Assembly: GCA_031772625.1 (NCBI GenBank)
Contig: CM062816.1
Coordinates: 1,668,779,058 to 1,668,843,057, forward strand
Source: Pinus tabuliformis
Taxonomy: Eukaryota > Streptophyta > Pinopsida > Pinales > Pinaceae
Length of the DNA stretch: 64,000 bases
Direction: 5' to 3'
Shown one piece after another: positions 1-10,725 of this stretch. Positions within the stretch are counted from its first letter, which is position 1. Each line of letters begins with the position of its first letter. The position numbers and the translations under genes are program-made. The notes below the pieces were generated by a model. The model saw only the letters and a program-made list of their open reading frames with translations. It did no database searches and had not been told where the DNA came from.

Positions 1-959
1 TTTCGTATTCTTCTTTATGAACTATAAACGAAGAGGAATAGGATGAACCAACCTGTGTCTTGCGCTAGTCCTTTGATCCAATCTCTCTCCTCTTTGACAG
101 CTTCCAGCTACCTGCTCCCTTACTTGCCCAGTTTCACCAAGTTCCTGCAAGATCACAGAAGGAGAAAACTACACAAAGACATGGATTTATATTCATAAAT
201 AGCTTAGGATCAGATTTAAGCTAAACATGCAAATATAACAAAACATCATTGATACACAAGCATGTAGGAGAAACTCAAATAGTTTTATTGATATAACAAG
301 AAGGTCCAGGAGGAGTTATAACCGATGATTCTTGATCCAGCATCAACCCCCCAGCAAAGGAATCCCCTCTTCACCTCCAACAAAGCATAAATCACCCAAT
401 ACTCTGATCTCTATCTCAAAACCAACAGCAATTCTCTGCAATGTACAAAATTCCAGCCTCTGGATCTCTGGGATGAGGGATCCATATATAGATGTATGCA
501 AAGAGGATGAGTCAACTTATGATTTGACTAGTGGCTTCTCTCTGTTAGTTCTTGCTTCCGCTTGGAGACTGAGAGCCTCTTACTCATCCTTGGTCGAACT
601 CAGTGAGGCAAGTGTCATTGGGGAATATTCTGGAAGCTTCCATTGTCTGTCCACCTCGCGGAATGACACCGCCATTTGTCATTTCCCGCTCAGCACACCC
701 TGGTAGTGCATTTAGGTGCGTTGCAATGCACCTAGCTAGTGTACTTGGGTGCTATGCAACGCAGCTAGCTAGTGGAGCAGCTGAAATGATCCTGATTTGA
801 CTGATTCTGAGCAGTTTCTGGTGGAGAACTTCTGGGAGAAGCTGTAATTTGTTGACCTTGTTCCTCTAGGGGTCGGAACAACACTTTTAGGGACCTAGGA
901 TCCCTTGGTTTATGGACATTTCATGCTTAGAGCTGTAAGGCACAAGAATGTCTATAACA
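1..959 (-). repeat. Element F, 3' LTR (clipped by window start)
   Basis: This segment recurs at 3710-4668 with a constant offset of 3709 bases and no net indel. Read on the minus strand it begins TGTTATAGACA, as expected for an LTR, and a purine tract lies directly before that start, so the element runs on the minus strand and this is its 3' LTR. I counted about 14 mismatches in 959 bases, nearly all transitions, so the two copies separated recently. The far end lies outside the window, so the LTR is at least 959 bp. Short reading frames inside it are repeated identically in the other copy and are not genes. Confidence 0.85.
715..763. repeat. Dyad symmetry in element F LTR
   Basis: TGCGTTGCA and its reverse complement TGCAACGCA lie about 30 bases apart, with CTAGCTAG copies beside them. 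The pair could form a stem-loop. It recurs in the other LTR near 4424-4472, with one base changed. Function is unknown. Confidence 0.5.
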
Positions 960-972
960 GTTGCCCCCTAAA
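960..972 (-). promoter_or_regulatory. Polypurine tract of element F
   Basis: On the minus strand the sequence TTAGGGGGCAAC abuts the TG start of the 3' LTR. A purine run at this position primes plus-strand DNA synthesis in LTR retroelements. It fixes the orientation of the element, which otherwise lacks a recognisable polymerase. Confidence 0.7.
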
Positions 973-2126
973 GTATGAGGTTGTTTATCGGGTGAAATGC
1001 TTTATTAGGAGGATCCGAAGTTCTTTCAATGCTGGGAGGAGACCTGTAATAAGATACAATACAATACATTATCCTCATACTGTTTTCATGATCTAGCTGA
1101 GGCGGGCATTCCCATGCTCAGCTTTATAAATTCATTTTCATGTACATAGGACAGACAATCGTCTGATGGTAGACTGATGATTCTGATAGAGCCATCATCC
1201 TTTTGGTAGGATGATTATCTGTGCTGCAACGCTGTACATTTCAATGTCTTTATTCTCCTGAATATATATCGCAGCCCGGATGGATGAAACTAGATCCGGG
1301 GTCTTCAATCTCGTCCGATCTTCACTCGAAGTACAAGTCGATCCATGTGAGAAATGATTTGAAGTCGAACATGGAAAGACATCGCTTGATTACCAGTCAA
1401 TGATGTAAACTGTTAACAAGTGCGAGAGGAATCACCGATAATGATGATGACCCTCAAGGTACTGCAGTACAATTCACGTGGTGTGAATAAAGGACTTGGC
1501 GTCGAACACCATGCAAAATCTTTCGGTCGAAGGTCATTGATGTATACCTGTCGCCGGAAGTGAGAAACTTGCCATTGAGGCATGCAAGCTTCAAAGTACT
1601 GAATGGGGTGTTCCTAGATCAACTTCTTGGATAATGAGCTGATGTCGACAAGAAGCGATCCGTCAAAGGAGGGCCTTGATGAATCCCACATCAATGACAC
1701 GGAACGGAGCAAATGATTTTGATGGAGGTGAAAACGATCTGATGATATATGGTTCAGGATGGCAGTCATGAAAGAATGAAGTGTAATGTATGGTAGTGGA
1801 TGGGACACGGATGGCTTCTCTGGATGACTTCTCTTGAACACGTCGGCGACACTTATGTGATGGATTGGTAGCATTTACCCCAAATGTGGATGGTATGGCG
1901 TGACCATGGTGATGTGACCGGTGAATGAAACAACCCAACTCGACTTAGGCACGGAATGGAAGTGTCATGTTCAAGAGCGACTAGCTACCAATAAAGATTC
2001 TTTGAGTTTCTTCCCAATTTTTCCCCAGTCATTGCTGATCAGTACCTCTTTATTTTTGTCAAGCTTGAGGAGGATAACATATGCTTGTTCTATAATTTTC
2101 CCTTCGAGCAAACCCATCGCTATATT

Positions 2127-2850
2127 TTAACGAGCCTAGCGATAGTGAAACTCGTTCTCGTCTAAAGACAAGTTTGTCGCTATTAATCTTTTTAACGAGT
2201 TTAACGACAAAGATAACTCGGTCCTTTTCATTTTTAGAGAGTCTGAAAAGGCACGTAAAGGTAACTCCGAAATTCCTTTTTCGTCATCTAATCCCTTAAG
2301 TCCGAAAAAGTATAAAACAATACAGAAGGGATGAATTTTCGATAGTTTTAACGAGCCGAACAAAACAAGCGCTCGATCTTTTTGTGCAATAATCCCTCAG
2401 GTCCAAAAAGATTAAAATCTAGAGGAGGGATAGCTCTTCTGGTCGCTTTAACGAGCTGGAAGGCCAAAACTCGGCAATCTTTTCATATTTTACGAGTTAG
2501 TTGAAAAGAGCTTAAAGAAGACTCGTCTTTTGAGGAACGAGTGATAAAATGGGTAGCAGTTGATTCCAGGTAAGGTTTGGAATTTTCCAATCACGGCAGT
2601 GTTACAAAGATGGCTAGTGAAATCACTCTTCGCAGCTGTTCCTCAAAATGGGTAAACAATCAAATGGAGGTGAATGATCGGCCAATGGAAAAGTGGAGGT
2701 GACGGTGCAAACACGACCAAGACTTTAATGGCTGAAATGCTTCATTCACGGTGGTTATTTACCGGAGAATAGTTCATTTTTTAACGAGCTTAAACGCGGG
2801 TGGAAACATTTGCTCATGTCTTATGTTTATTTTTTAACGAGCTTGAACTA
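2127..2850. repeat. Degenerate TTTAACGAG motif repeat
   Basis: The string TTTAACGAG, often followed by C, recurs at irregular spacing at about 2127, 2199, 2347, 2449, 2780 and 2833, with related ACTCG and CGAG words between. Spacing is too uneven for a simple tandem array. It may be an old, diverged repeat in the untranslated interior of element F. Confidence 0.5.
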
Positions 2851-3464
2851 TGTGCTAAAACTGCTCGATTAATCCAGTCATATGGTAAGAATGTCTCATA
2901 TAAAACGGCAACTTTTAGATTTTTGCCCCACATCCTTTCTTTATGCAAGTTAGGTGACGACTAATCCTACGAGTTTAAAGGGTTAGAGGTCCTAAAAATT
3001 TAAAAAATAAATAGCTGCCCCTCGCTTGCACTCCAAAAGGTTTGCATGCCCCCAGGTATAAAGTATGGTTTCAAGGTTACCCCTTCTTTAGTCCAATAAA
3101 ACATTTGTTTTACCGGGAGAGGCCTACCTCTTACAGGTTACCCAAAGATTGCTCGATTCGCGGTGCAAACAAAACACTTCTTCGGCGATGTCTACCGAGA
3201 TAAACAAAGGCGAGTGACTCAGTTCTGTCAACTCACATAACTTTGACAAGAGAATCTTGTTCTAGAATAACCCCTCTTCCAATCACAGACGGGGTATAGA
3301 CTAGTCATATTCTCCCGCGGAAACCTACCCTATACCTGAAGTTTTCCTGCCAAAGCAGACCAGGACGCATGCCCCCTAGGTTTCAGTCATATCCCTCCGA
3401 ATTACTCGCGCTCATCGGGAGGACGGACTGGAGATTGAGACATTTCTTGCGTGAAGAGACCATT

Positions 3465-3622
3465 TAGGGATGGTATATGACTATTTGCTATGTGTGATCC
3501 GGGAAATGAAAGCTGGTCCACGAGCTTGACCACTCTTCCTTCGTGCGGAAAACACATTACTCTAAAGAGTGAGGAGACGATGGCTCCCATGCAATAAATA
3601 TAGTCTCGTCCAAGGAGTAGGT
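3465..3622 (-). pseudogene. Ty3/gypsy protease C-terminal remnant in element F
   Basis: The minus-strand frame reads LLLGRDYIYCMGAI, then FRVMCFPHEGRVV, then DQLSF. This matches the end of the aspartic protease and the short linker seen in Tat/Athila-like plant gypsy elements (LLGR-W-I-GA-SS-LH-V-FPHEG). The N-terminal half with the catalytic Asp-Ser-Gly is absent. The remnant sits about 90 bases inside the 5' LTR, so gag and the first half of the protease were lost. The frame closes soon after and no RT follows. Family assignment rests on motif recognition only. Confidence 0.6.
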
Positions 3623-3709
3623 ATTTTGTTAACGGGAAAAGTGTCTACTCAGAACGCCCCTATCCCACTAAGGCGTGACAGTACCTTAGAAACAAACAGA
3701 GAAAACTAC

Positions 3710-4668
3710 TTTCGTATTCTTCTTTATGAACTATAAACGAAGAGGAATAGGATGAACCAACCTGTGTCTTGCGCTAGTCCTTTGATCCAATCTCTCTCCT
3801 CTTTGACAGCTTCCAGCTACCTGCTCCCTTACTTGCCCAGTTTCACCAAGTTCCTGCAAGATCACAGAAGGAGAAAGCTACACAAAGACATGGATTTATA
3901 TTCATAAATAGCTTAGGATCAAATTTAAGCTAAACATGCAAATATAACAAAACATCATTGATACACAAGCATGTAGGAGAAACTCAAATAGTTTTATTGA
4001 TATAACAAGAAGGTCCAGGAGGAGTTACAACCGATGATTCCTGATCCAGCATCAACCCCCCAGCAAAGGAATCCCCTCTTCACCTCCAACAAAGCATAAA
4101 TCACCCAATACTCTGATCTCTATCTCAAAACCAACAGCAATTCTCTGCAATGTACAAAATTCCAGCCTCTGGATCTCTGGGATGAGGGATCCATATATAG
4201 ATGTATGCAAAGAGGATGAGTCAGCTTATGATTTGACTAGTGGCTTCTCTCTGTCAGTTCTTGCTTCCACTTGGAGACTGAGAGCCTCTTACTCATCCTT
4301 GGTCGAACTCAGTGAGGCAAGTGTCATTGGGGAAGATTCTGGAAGCTTCCATTGTCTGTCCACCTCGCGGAATGACACTGCCATTTGTCATTTCCCACTC
4401 AGCGCACCCTGGTAGTGCATTTAGGTGCATTGCAATGCACCTAGCTAGTGTACTTGGGTGCTATGCAACGCAGCTAGCTAGTGGAGCAGCTGAAATGATC
4501 CTGATTTGACTGATTCTGAGCAGTTTCTGGTGGAGAACTTCTGGGAGAAGCTGTAATTTGTTGACCTTGTTCCTCTAGGGGTCGGAACAACACTTTTAGG
4601 GACTTAGGATCCCTTGGTTTATGGACATTTCATGCTTAGAGCTGTAAGGCACAAAAATGTCTATAACA
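3710..4668 (-). repeat. Element F, 5' LTR
   Basis: This is the second copy of the 1-959 sequence. Its outer edge is sharp: on the minus strand it starts TGTTATAGACA at 4668, and the next bases on the plus strand belong to plastid-like DNA. The inner edge may lie a few bases left of 3710, because the window clips the partner copy at that point. The flanking five bases at 4669-4673 are GTAGG; the matching target duplication would lie left of the window. Confidence 0.85.
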
Positions 4669-4670
4669 GT

Positions 4671-5238
4671 AGGGGCAGGTCTCCATACCTAAAGGCCTGC
4701 ACGATGGGCTATTAGCTCTTCGGTAGAGCGCGCCCCTGATAATGGCGTCGTTGTGCCTGGGCTGTGAAGGCTCTCAGTCACATGGATAGTTCAATGTGTT
4801 GATCAGCGCTTGACCCGGAGATGACCCGGAGATGTGGATCATCCAAGGCACATTAGCATGGCGTACTCCTCCTGTTTGTTCGAACCGGGGATTGGAACTG
4901 AACTTATCCTCAGGAGGATAGATGGGGCGATTCAGGTGAGATCGAATATAGATCCAACTTTCTATTCATTTCTGGATCTGGGCGGTTCGGGAGTGCCGGT
5001 GGTTATCCACCTCGGATCCTCTCTTCTCGAGAATCCATACATCCCTTATCATTGTATGGATGGCTATCTCTCGGGCACAGGTTGAAGTTCAGCCTAGATG
5101 TGGAAAATAGAGCACCTAACAACGCATCTTCACAGACCAAGAACTACAGGATCACCCTTTTCATTCTAGGTAGGGTGATGGAGGGATCATACCATTCGAG
5201 CCTTTTCATGCTTTGGAGGTCCGTAGGAAACAACAATC
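4671..5238 (+). other. Plastid-derived nuclear DNA (NUPT): 16S-trnI spacer end, trnI exon 1, intron part
   Basis: The sequence follows the plastid rRNA operon: the end of the 16S-trnI spacer (GGTCTCCATACCT then AAGGCCTGCACGATG), then trnI-GAU exon 1, then a large part of the group II intron, including AGGAGGATAGATGGGGCGAT, CTCGAGAATCCATACATCCC and CACCTAACAACGCATCTTC. It carries many substitutions, small indels and a tandem duplication of GACCCGGAGAT (about 4811-4833), so it is an old nuclear copy and not organelle DNA. It ends near 5238 in AT-rich DNA before the second exon. Element F begins at its left edge, suggesting insertion into a longer NUPT that continues left of the window. Confidence 0.88.
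4706..4742 (+). pseudogene. trnI-GAU: trnI-GAU exon 1, nuclear pseudogene
   Basis: GGGCTATTAGCTC starts the acceptor stem and D arm, and CGCGCCCCTGATAA holds the anticodon arm with GAU. The D-loop reads CTTCGG where plastid genes usually have CAGTGG. Exon 2 is missing from the window and the intron is truncated, so no functional tRNA can be made. Confidence 0.85.
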
Positions 5239-5560
5239 GATAATATATGTTAATATATAACAATTTAATGAATATGTTTTCCTATTATCATATATGTTTC
5301 ATACTTTAACAAAACATTCGTCAAGACTTCACTTTTTATTATTCAATGAAAGATTTGCCAAGATCTTACAAGATTTTATAATTCAGTGTTAGATTTTCCA
5401 TGACTTTACAAGATAATATAATTTGGTGAGAGATTCGCCAAAAGAATTATATATACATATTATATTATTGATAAAATTGCCTCCCATTTTTCCTATGTAT
5501 CATGGGGATTTGCCCATTTATTATACATATAAATTTAGGGTGGCTCTTAAAATTTTCCCT
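5239..5560. repeat. AT-rich spacer with a 40-bp tandem repeat
   Basis: Between 5347 and about 5440 a unit of 40 bases occurs twice and begins a third time. Unit starts are TGAAAGATTTGCC at 5347, TGTTAGATTTTCC at 5387 and TGAGAGATTCGCC at 5427. The rest of the spacer is plain AT-rich DNA with no gene seen. Confidence 0.6.
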
Positions 5561-6026
5561 GCCAAGCAATGATCAATTTCTAGTTTGGACAATCATCCAA
5601 CATATATGTAATTTCTTCAAAACACTATTGGAATTTCTCTCCCCTTGAGGTGCTCAACTCTTCATAACTGATTCTTTGATCAAAACACTGATTAGATTAT
5701 GCTTTCCTTCATTGAGAAGATCCCCTTGAGGCCACGTTGAATTCAATTTCTCATTGAAGGAACATGCTGCTATTTTTTCCTTTTCCAAACTTTTGTGGGT
5801 TGCCTTTTGCTGTATGCATTTCCTTCTGGCTTATTGTATGATATGTTTTGAATAATCTCCTCCATCTTTTGTCTATATTTCTTTAGGGTACAAGGCAACT
5901 TGAAATCTTTGGCTATGTGGCCAATATTTTGACATAAATAGCAGATTGTGTGACTAAGAAAGGGAGGAAGAAACTTATGTCTTCTCATGCTTTTATCCTC
6001 GTATGACTTTCCCAATGCACTCATTT
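5561..6026 (-). pseudogene. Copia gag fragment with broken zinc knuckle (copy D')
   Basis: A minus-strand frame (5770-6026) reads MSALGKSYEDKSMRRHKF, then CYLCQNIGHIAKDF. This is the second zinc knuckle of a SIRE-like Ty1/copia Gag, with the last Cys of the C-C-H-C pattern replaced by Phe. Zinc knuckles in Gag bind the element RNA during packaging. A KKYRQKMEEIIQNISYN stretch and TKVWKRKK follow, as in the copy at 43392-43673. The frame then meets stops. The whole segment, including the LTR piece to its right, is a second copy of 43210-43833. Confidence 0.65.
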
Positions 6027-6187
6027 TGTTATGCAACTAGATCACAAAAAGAGAAGAAAATATAGATCAACAACTTGAAAATAAGCCTCTTCAAGGGGAC
6101 AACCTCCTTTTGCATCACATAAATGAACAATACTTGGATGATTCAAATGTCAAGAACTCCTTGGTATATATAGCAGTCTAAGGGGTC
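6027..6187 (-). repeat. Partial chromovirus LTR (family of elements A and B)
   Basis: TGTTATGCAACTAGATCACA starts a match to the LTRs at 43674-43955, 56324-56606 and 22989-23321, and the match stops after GTCTAAGGGGTC. About 120 bp of the LTR are missing. It sits at exactly the same place in the copia gag as the 3' LTR of element B. Confidence 0.75.
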
Positions 6188-7690
6188 TATTGATAGTGCT
6201 GGACCTACCAACATTCAGGGGATCACCCCATATGAATTTCCAACTAGACCCCACACCGTTTAGTGTGGGAGTCCCATCCGGTATGATGGCCTGGTTGCCA
6301 TTATCTTAAAGATTTGCCTCAACTCTTGCTTGTCAGCACAAGAGAGTGGTATGCTTTGTCTTCGAGAAGTGAGGTTCACGTGCCCAGTGATTGCAAGTGT
6401 CACTTGTGTAAATGGTTCTTTCACTGTAGAGGGAGAGGGTGGGAGTGAGTCCCAAGTCGGTTGGGAGGAAGCCCCACCTCAGTTAGGAACATACAACACA
6501 ACAGGACATGCACAAATTTCGAAAGAATAGTCCACATGGATGCAGCGGTCACAACACACAAGGAAGGATAACACGTACAACACCCAACTGATGAGTTCAC
6601 GCGAGTGCAACGATTGTTATAGAAATTTTTATGTGAAAGGTCTGTTTGATGTCCGGGGAGGTATCCCCCTTGGGAAGGACATCGTTAACAACATATACAA
6701 CACATTTTAATTAATGGATTATGTATTACAAAAATTGAATGAGTTCAAGTGTTAAACATAGGTTAAAGCAACATGCATTACAAGTGTTCAAGATTAGTCT
6801 TACAATAGTTACAATACATGTGTGAAAACGTGCTGGCCTATTAGCAAGCCTCTGAATCAAGAGAAAGTTTGAAGACACATCGTTACACCATACATCAATA
6901 ACCCCATGAGCAGGGCGTTGGAGCCACTACTTACTGCTTAAAGAAAAGATTACAGACTCTCTTGGCTATGTGGGAGGAGATGAGGTGAAAAGTCCTTAGC
7001 ATGTACAAATAAGGGGGTATTTATAGCCAAGGGTGAAACTCACCCTTGTGGTTGTTCGACTACCCTCATGATTGTTTGACTTCCATGACTTTTTGACTTT
7101 ACATGACTCTTTGTACAACACGTGGGTCTCTTGGAATTCCACGTTACATTACATTGATTGATAGTATGGCCCATAGTAGAGATGTGGATGACATGACTCG
7201 ACATGATAGTGCTGGTACATTCGTGTTGCTGATGGTGTGCATGTCGAGTTGTAGTGCTGCTGGGTGATGGATGTTCTCATGGTGTGTCACAGCTTCTCCT
7301 CCACATGACAAAGTGCGCAGAGTCTTCAATGGTTGTTGGTTCTCTTGATGTTTCTTTTGCATGTTGCTCCTTGCTTGTATGTTGGTAAGCTCGACAGGTT
7401 CATCCATTCATGAAAGGTGCATGTTCACCTGTCCCTCCATCCATGAGCACATCTTGCATGTTTGTTCGTTTGTCTGTATGTGAACACTTCTTTGCATGAT
7501 CATATGTTTGCAAGCATATCTCTTTGCATGCATCGTCTGTTCATCTGTTCGTGAACCTATCCTCCTGCATGTGCTCCCTTTTTTCATCCCAATCGTCATC
7601 GTGCCATGTTTTTTTATGCACCTGTACCTACAGTCACTCATGACGAGACAACATCAAATCGAAAAAACTCTTAGTCTACCATGATGCATG
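6188..7690. other. Unassigned region, probably decayed LTR sequence
   Basis: No protein of known family was found. On the minus strand the part left of 7120 begins TGTTGTACAAAGAG, contains GGCTATAAATACCCCC (7016-7031) and looks like the U3-R part of an LTR, but no second copy is in the window. From 7400 to 7690 there are loose repeats of CATCTGTTCGTGAAC-like words. Small reading frames here have no recognisable features and are left out. Confidence 0.35.
7018..7027 (-). promoter_or_regulatory. TATA-box-like site, minus strand
   Basis: CTATAAATAC sits in a GC-richer context, about 100 bases after a TGTTGTACAA sequence that could be an LTR start. The spacing suits an LTR promoter. There is no independent support. 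Confidence 0.35.
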
Positions 7691-8957
7691 ATCATTTCGC
7701 ATGCAGGTGACTGGGAGAGGTAACAAGTTTGCGAGGCGGGATGGAGACTTCGGGCACAATTGATGAAAACTGCACAAGAGTCACTGGGTGATGAAGATGG
7801 TCAATCTGGATTGACAATGACTGTCCGCGGGGTCTGGCTCAGTTGGAGGACCAAACTGCATAGTTTTTGGGAGGAACAGTCTGGGCTGTGTTAGCGCTCA
7901 AATCTGCCTCAGGCTAAGGAAGGCAAAACTTGAGGCAACATCAAACCAAGCTCAGCCTCGTAGCTAGCCCTACGAGGACAGGAGAGGGCTCTCTCCAGTC
8001 AATCTTGGCAAAAGGTCTTCAAAGGGGCTGAGATGACCTATAGTGAATGCTGATCTTAGGCTAGTAAATAGATATGAATGAGGTTTTTAATAAATGACGG
8101 GGTTTTCTGGGCTGCATGGGAACAAGAACAACGTGAGCAGGGAAATTAAATGAAAGATGCAGATTATTACATAAGGCAAGATAGGCAAAAGCTTAAACAT
8201 TCAATTTGAATTTATATGGAATGTGAAGAATGTTTGAGAATGCTGAAAAGGGAATGGATTCATGAATCCTTTTCAAACGGAGGAAAACATAGAACTTGAA
8301 TACTTTCCCAAGGCAGAGCAGGAAGCTGAAATCTTCCCTTCACACTTAAAAGTATTCAACAGGCAATGATTATGAATGAAACAATAAACATCACAAGAAA
8401 CATATGAAAACAGAGAAAAACATAATGCTAAGTTGTTACCATAGGGATCTTATGAAACAGAGCTGCAAACTTTCAATTAAATCTCTGTCAACTGTACAAT
8501 AAAACTCTGTATTTCTCCTCACACCTCTGCCAGAACTCTCCTCCTTTACAAATGATTTTCAATACATTAAATAAAACTCAGCTAGGAGAAAAAAGATCGA
8601 CCCAAAACAAGGGCGTTGTTTCAATTGAAATGATGAAAATAGGAAAGGTCTGCTCTAAAAAGGAGCAGCGTTACATTTGTTTGTTGATGGCCAATTAAAA
8701 GACAGAATCTGGAGCGTAGACCATCTGAAATGCAACTGAGGTCAAAAATAGGCAAATCGACCCTATTTCTCTACTTATGGTTGGTATTCTGCATTTAATT
8801 TGGGTTTGACTATCTATTCACTTCTGTTACCATTGAATAAAAACCAATTCTTAATAAAAATGATTTAAATCGAGATAACGACACATGTTCGATAGGAGTT
8901 TAGATTCTCCAAGTAATCACATATTATGGCCCTTCCTAACTCAGCAACTTTAATTTT
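7691..8957. other. Unassigned region without recognisable genes
   Basis: At 7766 and 7850 there are single copies of the AAAACTGCAC / AAACTGCATAG word that forms the minisatellite at 11786-12330, hinting that both belong to one repeat family. No long reading frame, tRNA or clear LTR pair was seen in the rest. Confidence 0.35.
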
Positions 8958-9242
8958 ACTTCACATTGCTGGGATCGTTGGAAGTTCAACAATCTTTTCA
9001 ACAATAGACATATCTTGTGGAATAACTGAAATGACAACTGTATATTTTCTATCCCATCCATCATGATTTGCAAGACTGATGAAGAAAACAAGCCCACCAT
9101 CAATCCAAGCTACCAAACCTCTCTTGATACTTGGACAAGCTTCCTTAGGCACCTCTACAAAATCCACACCTCGAGTTTCAAGTGTGCCCTGCAACAAGGC
9201 ATACGGTAGACCAGGTGGACACTGAAAAAGGCGATCTCCCAT
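8958..9242 (-). CDS. Uncharacterised reading frame, possible host gene fragment
   Basis: A 93-residue frame starts MGDRLFQCPPGLPYALL, contains KEACPSIKRGLVAWIDGGLVFF and ends VEKIVELPTIPAM before TGA. Its residue composition is balanced and it lacks the stops and low complexity of neighbouring DNA, so it may be a real exon or a recently broken gene. I do not recognise the family. It shows no zinc knuckle, polymerase motif or transposon feature. The next frames of similar quality (9688-10332) lie on the same strand about 450 bases upstream, so all could be exons of one decayed locus. Expression is unknown. Confidence 0.4.
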
Positions 9243-9687
9243 TATATCCCAGTTCTTACCTTGTTTTTCTGCTGTGACAGATGTCTCTGTTTATTTTTGG
9301 CTTTTGGTAGGTGTCGATATCTCTAAAAGCGTTTCATTTCACTTGCATTCATGGCCAAAAATGCTTCCTTTCCAATACCATTAAAGCACAATGTCCATGT
9401 ACACGGAAATTACTTTCTTGTCATTTGAAATGGGATCAGATGTTGCACCCTTGTCCATGCAAAATAGATTTGCATGCTTCACAATTAATAATCTAGTAAT
9501 TGCATTAGTACTCTGAAGCATAATCTACTATCATCACCCCAGCTGATAGAAGCGATTGAAAAATAAATTGAATGGTGGATGGAAAACATAAATTACAGCA
9601 GAATATCGAATTTGGCATCAATTACCTCGCACAACTCCTGTAACAATCACCATTGATTTGGAGAGGAACCAGAAGTACACACCAATT

Positions 9688-10332
9688 TCAATAATGACTA
9701 ATAGTGCCAGAAAGTATTTGGGTGGAGCATGAATAAAATTCACTGGACGACTGTGCAACAATTTTTTGCTCAGATTTTCTTCTCAGAATAGTTGATTGCT
9801 TCACCTTCTCCACTATAAATGAAATATCGTTCCATCTCCTCTCACTTGTGGATGATTTGCTGCTTTCGCCCTTTTCGAAGTCGAAAGCAAATCCATTTCG
9901 GAGAGAGCCGGTAAATGTTTCATTTTGAAAATTTGCAATCAAATCTGACTCTCCATCTTTGTATCTCTTCACTCCACTTTTTGAATGTTGCAGCTTCCCT
10001 CCAAGGTGTTGGCCGATGGAAATAAACCAGGAATTCCAACTTTGATACTTGTTGGAATATTTTCCCAGCTCTTTCACTTTATCAGCATTACTCCATCCTC
10101 CCAATCAAGTAAAACCATTTTCAATATTTCCATTCCTGCGATCAAAGTCCATTCTCTTGGAATTTTTTGATGAAAAGGAGCGATTTGCAGGTAAAAGCAG
10201 TCTATCATCGATTACAGGACTTTTCAATTTCTGGACTAGAAACAGAGATACTTGCTTTGCCTTCGAAATCATACAGTTGTGACCCAAAAACTGGACTTTG
10301 ACGAAGTCGATCCGCCATTGATGTTTGTGCAC
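9688..10332 (-). pseudogene. Uncharacterised reading frame of about 215 codons with one internal stop
   Basis: The minus-strand frame from 10332 reads MHKHQWRIDFVKVQFLG to NGNIENGFT, meets one TGA at about 10105-10107, and continues in the same frame as LGGWSNADKVKELGKYSNKY to LSGTISHY. The lower half has QSWNSWFISIGQHLGGKL and a Ser/Lys-rich segment (EKGESSKSSTSERRW). I recognise no domain. A single in-frame stop in an otherwise open frame suggests a fairly recent pseudogene, or an intron boundary. It lies just downstream of a kinase fragment on the same strand but does not continue a kinase fold. Confidence 0.35.
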
Positions 10333-10367
10333 CTTCTTGAATGTCCCTGTTCAATGACACACTGTAT

Positions 10368-10660
10368 TCACGAGTCAAAGGCCCCCTGGCCGTTTCTTGT
10401 CATAAGAATGAACATTTCCTCCTTTAGTTTGGCATTGACTTTGAGAGCATCATCGACTGCATCGCACATTAGCCTCTCCGGATACAAACTACCCACCCAT
10501 TCAATCAGCGAACTTGACTTGGAAATCGAGCTCTGGGCTTCACTTTCATTTAAACCAACATTAACATATTTATTATTGAAAGCGTTGGGAGATCTTCTGG
10601 TAACCATTTAAAGCAGCACGACTCCATAATTGTAAACATCGCCTTACGTATTGGAGAAGA
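10368..10660 (-). pseudogene. Receptor-like protein kinase C-lobe fragment, pseudogene
   Basis: The frame reads GDVYNYGVVLL, a stop, then MVTRRSPNAF, later LIEWVGSLYPERLMCDAVDDALKV. This matches kinase subdomain IX (invariant Asp in the DVY-YGVVLLE motif) and the following helices of plant leucine-rich-repeat receptor kinases. Such proteins phosphorylate partners at the plasma membrane; this fragment lacks the ATP-binding lobe, catalytic loop and activation segment. TTTCAG before the start resembles an intron acceptor, so the piece may be a former last exon. The stop replaces the Glu expected after VVLL. The frame ends early at GAFDS. Confidence 0.55.
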
Positions 10661-10725
10661 ATTGAGCTGAAACAAATTGAATTTTTGTGGAGCGCAAATG
10701 ATTTTGGCCCTGAAATTATACGCGT

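Larger units (their letters stand above)
960..3709 (-). mobile_element. Element F internal region, non-autonomous LTR retrotransposon
   Basis: About 2.75 kb lies between two near-identical LTRs. No reverse transcriptase, RNase H or integrase reading frame was found on either strand; the only recognisable coding remnant is the tail of a Ty3/gypsy protease at 3465-3622. With gag and pol absent it must rely on enzymes of a related element. It resembles a large retrotransposon derivative. No clear primer binding site was found next to the right LTR, whose inner edge could not be fixed. The rest of the interior holds a degenerate motif repeat and nothing else recognised. Confidence 0.7.

Noticed and set aside
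332-800. Ser/Leu-rich proteins in the element F LTR, repeated at 4182-4509
   Set aside because: They are in LTR sequence, with no start context or domain; identity between copies follows from LTR identity.
4706-4742. Functional tRNA-Ile gene
   Set aside because: Only exon 1 with a mutated D-loop and part of the intron are present; no second exon follows.
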